From the NCBI GenBank assembly GCA_016784705.1, contig JADHUD010000041.1, positions 1 through 12,976 on the forward strand: DNA of 12,976 nt. The letters run 5' to 3'. Source of the DNA: Spirochaetia bacterium. GTDB lineage: Bacteria; Spirochaetota; Spirochaetia; JABMQR01. The notes under the pieces were generated by a model. That model was not told the DNA's origin. It saw only the letters and a list, made by a program, of their open reading frames with translations, and made no database searches. The translations under genes and the position numbers were made by a program. Of the stretch, positions 1 through 5,948 are shown piece by piece. How positions within the stretch are numbered: position 1 is the first letter of the stretch; each line of letters begins with the position of its first letter.

Positions 1-2
1 AT

Positions 3-227
3 TTCCCCGGATTACGGTTTTCTTCTCTACCCGCAGCTGAAGTAGGACGGATGGTTTTGAAAATCACTGGTGTTCTGCAGGATCACTTTGGCGGAGATCT
101 GGAGCAGGTTCTGCTGCTGTGCGGCCGATTGTACCAAGTACAGGCGAACCGGAGTTGGCATATGAGTGAGGAAGATGAGCCGTTACGGCTTATGCGAAAA
201 CGCTATGGATTAACCTGGGAGGTGTGA
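3..227 (+). CDS. C-terminal part of an unidentified ORF upstream of the IS transposase
   Basis: An open frame enters from the left edge and ends at TGA 225-227, only 4 bases before the transposase ATG at 232. About 74 codons are visible, ending in RKRYGLTWEV. I do not recognise a family. Its composition is G+C-rich like the transposase and unlike the AT-rich DNA after 5654, so it may be an accessory ORF of the same IS or the remains of a gene hit by it. The GGGAGG at 217-222, inside its last codons, would serve as the ribosome site of the transposase, so the two are probably translationally coupled. The start lies outside the window. Functional assignment is not possible from what is seen. 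Confidence 0.45.
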   Translation, partial: FPGLRFSSLPAAEVGRMVLKITGVLQDHFGGDLEQVLLLCGRLYQVQANRSWHMSEEDEPLRLMRKRYGLTWEV

Positions 228-231
228 GCGC

Positions 232-1359
232 ATGGCAAAGAAGATCAGTAACGTATTAACCGCATATGGGAAGAAGGTAGCGGAAATAGGGGTAGCGATT
301 GAGATTACGCCACAGATGGTGCCGCGGAAGGCTATTACGCGGTTCATGAAGTTAGTAGCGATCAATGTGGATGACCCGAGAAACCAGAACATGACCCGCT
401 ACAGTCTTGGTCAGATTCTGGCGATGGCATTTTTTGCCGTGTTAGGCGGAGAGTTGACCTTTATGGATATGGAAGATTTCTGTAAAGAACACCGCAAATT
501 TCTTAAAAAAGTTCTCTTGCTCCCTGACGAGCGCACGCCCTGCCACGATACCTTTAGCAGGGTATTCTCAGCGATTAAGATGGATCAGTTGGAGCAGGTA
601 ACGGTAGCGGTTATACTCGAACGGCTCGGTGACCTGCGTAAAGCACTCAAGATTGATGATGGGGGCATGAGACATCTGAGTGTGGACGGAAAAGTGCTTC
701 GCGGTAGCGGGCGAAAGCGAGGTACTGATGAAGAGGTTCCTGATGCACAGGCCCTGCATATATTCAGCAATACCGAAGGAGTATGTATAGCGACCGAGCT
801 TATCGCTGAAAAGACCAATGAGATTCCTGTAGCCCAACGGCTGTTGGGTACACTTGATCTGCGTAACACGTTAGTAAGCTTTGATGCACTGCATACCCAG
901 AAGCAGACTGTCGCCATTATCCGTGAAGGAAAGGGGCATTATGTGGGAGCACTGAAGGGAAATCAACAATTTCTTGAACAGGAGGCCTCCCTGTTTTTTA
1001 CCGAAAAGGATACCCTGCGAATGCGGGATAATCCCACTCAATATTATGAAACTCTGGAGAAAGCACACAATCAGGTTGAGAAGAGATCCTTCTATCTTGC
1101 GAAGGTGAACAATAAAACGAACAATGTATTTGTAAATTGGGCAGGACTAAAGAGCATTATCTGCTACCAGAAGCACATGTATAACGTAGTAAGCGGCAAG
1201 GAGACGACTGAGATACGGTATTATATCACCAGTTTATCTGATGTTGCAGTGTGTGCAGAAGGTATTAGAGGACACTGGGGAATTTTATGCGAAATTTATT
1301 TTAATGTGAAGGAACTGGGAGAAACTGCATTACAGACCTTTGAAATACAGGTAGCCTGA
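232..1359 (+). pseudogene. ISAs1-family DDE transposase, 5' fragment (residues 1-351 of about 440)
   Basis: This encodes the first 351 residues of an ISAs1/H-repeat type transposase. Residues 35-115 match the N-terminal associated domain (the region containing PDERTPCHDTFSRVF). The first catalytic Asp is D152 in SVDGKVLRG, the second is D218 in SFDALH; ALKGNQ at 240-245, RYYITSL at 329-335 and GHWGI at 347-351 are family landmarks. True homology stops at 1284. The next 24 codons (1285-1356) and the TGA at 1357-1359 are read from the left inverted repeat of the inserted element and form an artificial tail. The protein lacks the third catalytic acid, Glu of GHWGIEN, which lies at 5384. The start ATG 232 has GGGAGG 10 bases upstream. 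It would be inactive unless the insertion is excised. Confidence 0.9.
1279..1284 (+). repeat. GGAATT direct repeat, left junction
   Basis: This hexamer encodes Gly350-Ile351 of the transposase and is also the first six bases of the left inverted repeat. Its partner at 5378-5383 joins directly to the Glu codon. It is either a target duplication or, more likely for tyrosine recombinases, the overlap sequence shared by target and element. Confidence 0.75.
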
Positions 1360-1377
1360 TTCTTTTTTCGCATTAAA
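1279..1377 (+). repeat. Left terminal inverted repeat, 99 bp
   Basis: This is the exact reverse complement of 5259-5357 over all 99 positions as read by eye. It begins GGAATTTTATGCGAAATTT and ends TTTTTTCGCATTAAA. Inside it, ATGCGAAA (1287-1294) and TTTCGCAT (1366-1373) are themselves inverted, so the repeat carries two similar half-sites about 80 bp apart, probably recombinase binding sites. It ends 43 bp before the first recombinase gene and may contain part of that gene's promoter. Confidence 0.95.
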
Positions 1378-1405
1378 AATTTCATGTAATACTGTAGATG
1401 GTCCC

Positions 1406-1414
1406 AAGGAGGGG
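1406..1414 (+). promoter_or_regulatory. Shine-Dalgarno site of the first recombinase gene
   Basis: AAGGAGGGG lies 6 bases before ATG 1421 and fixes that start. Confidence 0.75.
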
Positions 1415-1420
1415 CTTTCT

Positions 1421-3259
1421 ATGGAACATGGATCTTATGAAAAAGCCTTAAAATATTTTGTTGCAGAAGTTGGCGAAACGACGGCTTCACGAATCAGTTC
1501 AAAAGCAATGGACTTCAAAAGAATGCTTGATGAAAAAGAGTTAGAATACACTCTAGAAAATGTCAGTAGTATACTAAAACTACTTTTGGAATCTGAAGAA
1601 ACAAAGAAAAGTTTTTTTGAGCATCGCAAAATTCAATTCAAAATTGCCCGGAAAGTGTTTGACGAGACAGAAGTACGCGAAAAGCTGTTTTTACACTCCC
1701 ATAACACAGCCTTGCCAACCTGGAGCCGTGAGGTCATTGAGAAAACCATTTCACTTAAACCTGATATGGACAACAAACTTTCAAGTTACATCAGATGTAA
1801 TCTCAGTCTTTTCTTTGGACAGCTTCTAAATTATACGCCGTGTGATTCACTTTCCGAAATATCAATGCTCTTGTTACGAGACTTTCTCAGAGAAAACAGC
1901 AATTATTCTCCGCATTACCTTTTCTGGCGTTACTATGCTCACCAACAAGTTAGGCAGTATATATTTATTGAGAAGATGCATGATGTCAGGATTGCCCAGA
2001 ATCTGTTATTCTCTATCGATTTTACTGTTGATTTTATGAGCTTCCCAAGAGAATACTCAGTAGAGGAATTCTCTATAGCAAGTAGAAATATTATCATTGA
2101 CATGCAAAATGATGGATACTCTAAGCATTCAATACCTGAGCCACAAAGAGCCTTCAATGCTTTTGGTTTGTTTCTTGAAGCAAACCAACTCTGGTATTCA
2201 AAAGAACTTGTCCATGTATGGGCGTTGGAAATGAGCAGAAGATTCAAAATCCGTATGAAAACTCAAGAATGCTATCTACTTCTTGCAAATACATATATGG
2301 AAGGACAGATGGATGTCAGGCTACTTCGGGAAAATAGTAAAGAAAAACAAGGGTTTCCTGAGTGGTTCCAGAAAACAGTACAGGGGTATCTAGCCGAACG
2401 TGTTCAAGATGGGTTTGAAAAAAGGACCCTTGCAATGGACAGGTGTTGTCTCATGCGTTTAATAAAATTCTTGAATCTGCTGAATATCAAATCGTTCGAA
2501 TCTATTACGCCTGAGATTGTCAAAGAATTCAATTTGCAAGATATGGATCATAAAACACCAGAGGCGAAAAATGCTTATAATACTCGGATTAGAGGATTTC
2601 TAAGGTATCTTGAAAGAACAAAAATCATAACATCCCGTTTAGCTAATGCGCTTCCTTGTAGTGCTGCAATTAGCATTCGACCCGTTCAAATTCTCAGTGC
2701 TGAAGAAGATGATCTGCTGAAAAGTGCAATGAATGCAAGAGATGGCTCCCGCACCATCCTCAGAGATATTGCAATAGTAAAACTGGAACGCTTCCTCGGT
2801 TTGAGAATTTCAGATGCTTCATCACTCAGGTTTCAGAATATTGATATTCCACATATGGAAATCCATCTTGTACAGAAAAAGACGCATAAGCAGTTGATTC
2901 TGCCATTGCCAAATACGATACTTAATAGCATTGTGCGATATATTGAAAACGAACGTCCAGATATTGAGAGCGAGTATATTTTCCTTACATCACGGCATCC
3001 GTTCAAGCAATTACAAAGTGTAAGCATTCCGCTTTTGGAACATCTATTTGGTGAAAGAGTTCATCGCAAAAATCATATTCTGCGCAAAACCCTGGCAACT
3101 GAAATGCTCCGCTCGGAAGCCTCTGTATCAATAATAGCTGACACGCTTGGCCATTCATCAAATGACAATGTGGCAAAATACCTAGACACGAATGACAAGG
3201 CGATGCAACTCTGCTGTCTCTCCCTTAACGGTATTGAATATACAGGAGAGTTGTTATGA
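1421..3259 (+). CDS. Large tyrosine recombinase, first gene of the trio (612 aa)
   Basis: A DNA strand-exchange enzyme of the tyrosine recombinase (phage integrase) superfamily. The catalytic domain is at the C-terminus, about residues 425-600: Arg I is R462 in LGLRISDASSL, the beta-hairpin Lys is K487 or K490, HxxR is H552-R555 (HILR), the second His is H578 in LGHSS, and the nucleophile is Y587 in KYLD. A core-binding, SAM-like domain probably occupies about 320-410. The first 300 residues are an extra, mostly helical region that I cannot assign; the total is close to the size of Tn554 TnpB and much longer than XerC/D (about 300 aa). The next gene starts inside its stop codon (ATGA, 3256-3259), so the two are translationally coupled. 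As first gene it occupies the RitA position, but the name is given only by order. Confidence 0.9.
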   Translation: MEHGSYEKALKYFVAEVGETTASRISSKAMDFKRMLDEKELEYTLENVSSILKLLLESEETKKSFFEHRKIQFKIARKVFDETEVREKLFLHSHNTALPTWSREVIEKTISLKPDMDNKLSSYIRCNLSLFFGQLLNYTPCDSLSEISMLLLRDFLRENSNYSPHYLFWRYYAHQQVRQYIFIEKMHDVRIAQNLLFSIDFTVDFMSFPREYSVEEFSIASRNIIIDMQNDGYSKHSIPEPQRAFNAFGLFLEANQLWYSKELVHVWALEMSRRFKIRMKTQECYLLLANTYMEGQMDVRLLRENSKEKQGFPEWFQKTVQGYLAERVQDGFEKRTLAMDRCCLMRLIKFLNLLNIKSFESITPEIVKEFNLQDMDHKTPEAKNAYNTRIRGFLRYLERTKIITSRLANALPCSAAISIRPVQILSAEEDDLLKSAMNARDGSRTILRDIAIVKLERFLGLRISDASSLRFQNIDIPHMEIHLVQKKTHKQLILPLPNTILNSIVRYIENERPDIESEYIFLTSRHPFKQLQSVSIPLLEHLFGERVHRKNHILRKTLATEMLRSEASVSIIADTLGHSSNDNVAKYLDTNDKAMQLCCLSLNGIEYTGELL

Positions 3260-4251
3260 AAAAGCTAAAAGAAAAAGAATTCAAATCAAAACTAGCTCCT
3301 TACATTAACGGTCTCGTCGACGAGAAGCGCAAGCTTGGGTACTCATACAATAATGAACTCCTTTCCCTTTGGAGGTTCGACCGATTTCTTTACAACTCGC
3401 AATATGATACTGGAATTCTTGATAAGGGTATCATGGATACATGGTTTGAAATTGAATCTTCTGAATGTATAAATTCCCGAAAATATAGAATTGATGCAAC
3501 AATCATGCTTGCAAAGTATATGATTTCTTTAGGGGTAAATGCATATTTCCCAAAACCTATCAAGAAGCAGCCTCGCCCTATACCGTATTTCCCAGATAGA
3601 AAGGATTTGAACAAGCTGTTTTCTATTGTGGATTCCTGGGTTTGTAAGCCACAGGGTCGATATTCGCATATTTCGCTTGAATATCCGCTCATTCTTCGAA
3701 TGTGCTACTGTCTTGGATTACGAGTAAGCGAGTGTACAAATTTAGAATGCCACGATATCGATTGGGATAGAAAAAGAATTCTCATTACTCACTCAAAAGG
3801 TGATAAATATCGCTATGTTTACATTGCTGATGATCTTTTTATGCTCATTGAAAAATACCATGTCCAAATGGAAAGATTATTTAAGGACAGAACTTGGTTT
3901 TTCCCTGGAGAAAATGATTCAACTCCGATTTCAAGTAGAACTACTTCAAAGCATTTCAGAAATAGCTGGCGACAGTTGCAGGGAAGAAAACCTAATGCAG
4001 ACGATGGCAAATGGCCAACTATCCATACTTTGCGAAATTGTTTTGTGATTCATCTCATCACAAAATGGGTTGAGGAAGGCCGTGATTTGGACACTATGAT
4101 TCCGTACCTTTGCAGGCATCTGGGACATAGTGGAATTCAAGAGTCTTATTATTACTTTCATCAAATTGACAAGCAGTTTCCTGCTCTGCAAAAGTTCTTC
4201 AACGCCACAGGAAAACTGCCAAAGGAGGTTTATGACTATGAAAAAAACTGA
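3256..4251 (+). CDS. Tyrosine recombinase, second gene of the trio (331 aa)
   Basis: A second tyrosine recombinase, of ordinary integrase length. An N-terminal SAM-like DNA-binding domain covers about residues 8-100, and a catalytic domain about 112-310: R156 in LGLRVSE, K181 in HSKGDK, H257-R260 (HTLR), H291 in RHLGHSG, and nucleophile Y300 nine residues later, the usual spacing. All catalytic positions are present, so it should be active in strand cleavage. AGGAG at 3244-3248 sits 7 bases before ATG 3256, which overlaps the preceding stop. It overlaps the third gene by 14 bases. In such trios the members are expected to act together on the element ends; the division of labour cannot be read from sequence. 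Confidence 0.9.
   Translation: MKKLKEKEFKSKLAPYINGLVDEKRKLGYSYNNELLSLWRFDRFLYNSQYDTGILDKGIMDTWFEIESSECINSRKYRIDATIMLAKYMISLGVNAYFPKPIKKQPRPIPYFPDRKDLNKLFSIVDSWVCKPQGRYSHISLEYPLILRMCYCLGLRVSECTNLECHDIDWDRKRILITHSKGDKYRYVYIADDLFMLIEKYHVQMERLFKDRTWFFPGENDSTPISSRTTSKHFRNSWRQLQGRKPNADDGKWPTIHTLRNCFVIHLITKWVEEGRDLDTMIPYLCRHLGHSGIQESYYYFHQIDKQFPALQKFFNATGKLPKEVYDYEKN
4221..4228 (+). promoter_or_regulatory. Shine-Dalgarno site deciding the start of the third recombinase
   Basis: AAAGGAGG precedes two in-frame ATGs. It is 3 bases from ATG 4232, too close, and 9 bases from ATG 4238, so 4238 is chosen. The open frame extends further back to 4130 without another ribosome site. Confidence 0.7.
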
Positions 4252-5263
4252 GAAGGGCCCTTTGTTTTTTTTCTGCACATTTGATTATATTAACTCTTAC
4301 CTTCCTAATTCAGGTATGAGCCGTTACACTATTTTATCTTACTCCATGGCTTTGACACTATTTCGGAAGTTTGCCTACTCGGAGCTAAAAATCTCCTGTG
4401 TTGATTTAAAGTTTTCCCAATGTACAAGGGAATGTCTGTATTCCTTCATAAAATGGTTAGAAGAGAAGCGTGGCAACTGCCCGAGTAGTAGGAATCTTCG
4501 ATTAGCTGAAATAAAAGCATATGTTGAATATGCTGCGGACATCGATATTTCCTTGATTCCAATCCTAAACGAAGTTATGACAGTTCGATCTTGCCATACA
4601 GAAAGTTCTATTCGAGAAATCCTGTCTACAAACAATATGGAAATAATTGTTCGCTCAACTCCAAACACAAAAAAAGGATATCGCGACAAGACCATTATTC
4701 TCTTCCAATATGAAACCGCTTGCCGTATCTCAGAAGTACTGTCTGTAACCGTGAATGATCTTTTCCTGGATGCAGAAGTACCATTTGTTAAACTGCACGG
4801 CAAAGGAAAAAAAGAACGTATTGTGCCGCTTTCGGATAACATGGTCTATTGCCTTCGTAACTATCTTGATACGTTTCATGAAGGCAATAGCGTTCAGGCT
4901 ACCACTCTTTTCTATTCTGTCAGAGACGGAGTTTTCTGCAAGATTGGTGTACGGACTGTCCAGATTTTCCTTCAGAAGTATGCAGATAAAGCAAGAAAAA
5001 CTGACAACACAATTCCACAAAACGTGTACACCCATATGCTCAGAAGAAGTAAGGCTACCGAATTGTATCAAAGTGGGATGAGCCTTGAACTGGTTTCTGG
5101 AATTTTAGGGCACGAGCAAATTGAGACGACGAGGGTGTATGCCAAAGGATCAGTAGAAATGATGAAGTCTGCAATTGAAAAAACATCTCTCAAAGATTAT
5201 TCCGGTGAAAAACCTGAATGGCTGGGCAAAGAAGACTTACTGGCAAAATACTTTGGAATTTAA
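4238..5263 (+). CDS. Tyrosine recombinase, third gene of the trio (341 aa)
   Basis: An XerC/D-like tyrosine recombinase. The N-terminal core-binding domain (about residues 12-105) is followed by the catalytic domain (about 125-310): R163 in ACRISEVL, K189 in LHGKGKKER, H266-R269 (HMLR), H292 in LGHEQ, and nucleophile Y301 in RVYAKG. The HGKGKKERIVPL segment is a classic member of this superfamily. The frame begins 14 bases before the stop of the preceding gene. Its TAA at 5261-5263 lies inside the right inverted repeat (5259-5357), so the repeat boundary and the gene end have been compacted together. No terminator was seen between this gene and the element end. Confidence 0.9.
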   Translation: MKKTEKGPLFFFCTFDYINSYLPNSGMSRYTILSYSMALTLFRKFAYSELKISCVDLKFSQCTRECLYSFIKWLEEKRGNCPSSRNLRLAEIKAYVEYAADIDISLIPILNEVMTVRSCHTESSIREILSTNNMEIIVRSTPNTKKGYRDKTIILFQYETACRISEVLSVTVNDLFLDAEVPFVKLHGKGKKERIVPLSDNMVYCLRNYLDTFHEGNSVQATTLFYSVRDGVFCKIGVRTVQIFLQKYADKARKTDNTIPQNVYTHMLRRSKATELYQSGMSLELVSGILGHEQIETTRVYAKGSVEMMKSAIEKTSLKDYSGEKPEWLGKEDLLAKYFGI

Positions 5264-5357
5264 TGCGAAAAAAGAATCAGGCTACCTGTATTTCAAAGGT
5301 CTGTAATGCAGTTTCTCCCAGTTCCTTCACATTAAAATAAATTTCGCATAAAATTCC
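5259..5357 (-). repeat. Right terminal inverted repeat, 99 bp
   Basis: This is the exact inverted copy of 1279-1377 and includes the stop codon of the third recombinase gene. It ends in AATTCC (5352-5357), which is also the left edge of the palindrome at 5352-5383. Confidence 0.95.
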
Positions 5358-5383
5358 TAACGCGAAATTTCGCGTTAGGAATT
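5352..5383. repeat. 32-bp perfect palindrome at the right end of the element
   Basis: The sequence AATTCCTAACGCGAAA is followed at once by its own reverse complement, with no loop. The outer 6 bases on each side are AATTCC and GGAATT; the 20-bp core is 5358-5377. The half-core TAACGCGAAA resembles the outermost TTATGCGAAA of the inverted repeats, so it is probably a paired recombinase binding site that belongs to the element. There is no counterpart at the left end. Confidence 0.9.
5378..5383 (+). repeat. GGAATT direct repeat, right junction
   Basis: This is the second copy of the junction hexamer and the right edge of the palindrome. The transposase homology resumes with the next base (GAG, Glu352). 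Confidence 0.75.
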
Positions 5384-5653
5384 GAGAATCAGCTGCATTG
5401 GCATCTTGATGTGCTGTTGGGAGAAGATGCGAACATGACTACCGATCGTGTGGCGTTGGGAAATCTTGGACTGATCAAGAAAATGGTTTTATCGTTGTAC
5501 AAACTGGTACAGCCCATGCTAAAAAAAGGTACCAGTATAAGAAGAACTCGTAAGAAGTTTGGTCGGGACTTTAAGTCCGCACTGGCGATGTTGTTGAGCC
5601 TGGATGAAAAGACTATACGTGAAGCGTTGGAGAAGGCAACGGCAAAAAAGTAG
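5384..5653 (+). pseudogene. ISAs1-family DDE transposase, 3' fragment (residues 352-440)
   Basis: The C-terminal 89 codons of the split transposase begin with ENQLHWHLDVLLGEDA, the direct continuation of GHWGI at 1268-1284. E352, the first residue, is the third catalytic acid. The remainder (RVALGNLGLIKKMVLSLYKL and onward to TAG 5651-5653) is the usual helical, lysine-rich end of the family. On its own it has no ribosome site; a GTG at 5411 opens an 80-codon frame but is only an internal Val codon. Confidence 0.9.
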
Positions 5654-5887
5654 TGCTCTCAAGGCAGCAATAAAAATATTTCTTATCTCTTTTATACCGT
5701 AACGACCCTAGTCGGGACACTGCGGTTGTTCGCTTTTGCTATGAGCCTTGCCACTGCGCAAATTACCTCGTAAAATTCAATATTTCACGTTAATCAGCAC
5801 ATTCATACCGTGGATGTTTCGTCAAGATGCTCATCTCTCATTGAAAAGAGAAATTGATGCGTTTGTCCTGCTGATTTCGTTCTTCTA

Positions 5888-5916
5888 TGTTCAAATATCC
5901 TGATTTCTGATATAAT
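5888..5916 (+). promoter_or_regulatory. Extended -10 promoter of the hydrolase gene
   Basis: A perfect TATAAT at 5911-5916 is preceded by TGA, giving the extended -10 form TGnTATAAT. The -35 position (TGTTCA, 5888-5893, 17-base spacer) is weak, which fits an extended -10 promoter. Transcription would begin near 5923, leaving a leader of about 26 bases. Confidence 0.6.
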
Positions 5917-5934
5917 TGTGTTGTAAAATATACG

Positions 5935-5942
5935 AAAAGGAG
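5935..5942 (+). promoter_or_regulatory. Shine-Dalgarno site deciding the hydrolase start
   Basis: AAAAGGAG lies 6 bases before ATG 5949. The longer frame from TTG 5916 overlaps the -10 box and is rejected as a start. Confidence 0.75.
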
Positions 5943-5948
5943 CTGAAA

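Larger units (their letters stand above)
1279..5383 (+). mobile_element. Recombinase-in-trio (RIT-like) element inserted in the ISAs1 transposase
   Basis: The element is bounded by GGAATT direct repeats (1279-1284 and 5378-5383) and 99-bp perfect inverted repeats. It carries three overlapping tyrosine recombinase genes and nothing else. Deleting one GGAATT plus everything between the copies (4,099 bp) restores the transposase frame exactly across GHWGI|EN, which fixes the boundaries independently of any homology search. Three adjacent recombinases of different type within long inverted repeats is the arrangement known as RIT. The Tn554 family is an alternative relative: it also uses a large (about 630 aa) and a smaller recombinase, but normally with a third, short non-recombinase protein and without long inverted repeats. 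Base composition is more A+T-rich than the IS, which supports separate origin. No cargo genes are present. Confidence 0.85.
232..5653 (+). mobile_element. ISAs1-family insertion sequence, split by an inserted recombinase element
   Basis: The two transposase fragments at 232-1284 and 5384-5653 belong to one gene, separated by 4.1 kb of foreign DNA. The coordinates given are those of the transposase gene only, because the terminal inverted repeats of the IS could not be located: the left end is probably outside the window or hidden in the ORF at 3-227, and no convincing mate was seen after 5653. Family assignment rests on the transposase (DDE_Tnp_1-associated N-terminal region, VDGK, the second-Asp motif FDALH, GHWGIEN). 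The IS is inactive while split, but the reading frame is otherwise intact, so it is interrupted rather than decayed. Confidence 0.8.
5654..5948. other. Intergenic stretch between the IS and the hydrolase gene
   Basis: No convincing gene in either strand. It should contain the right end of the ISAs1 element, but I could not pair any inverted repeat with the left side. The last 60 bases hold the promoter and ribosome site of the hydrolase gene. Confidence 0.6.

Noticed and set aside
1285..1359. The 24 residues at the end of the first transposase fragment as a genuine C-terminus
   Set aside because: They are read from the inverted repeat of the inserted element, and the true continuation is at 5384.
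4130..4237. N-terminal extension of the third recombinase
   Set aside because: It overlaps the catalytic end of the second gene in another frame and lacks a ribosome site, whereas AAAGGAGG precedes ATG 4238.
5352..5383. The palindrome as a transcription terminator for the recombinase operon
   Set aside because: It has no loop and is followed by GAGAATC rather than a T-run; its relation to the repeat ends fits an attachment site better.
5704..5718. CCC/GGG dyad as the right end of the IS
   Set aside because: It is imperfect and has no counterpart near the left side of the transposase.
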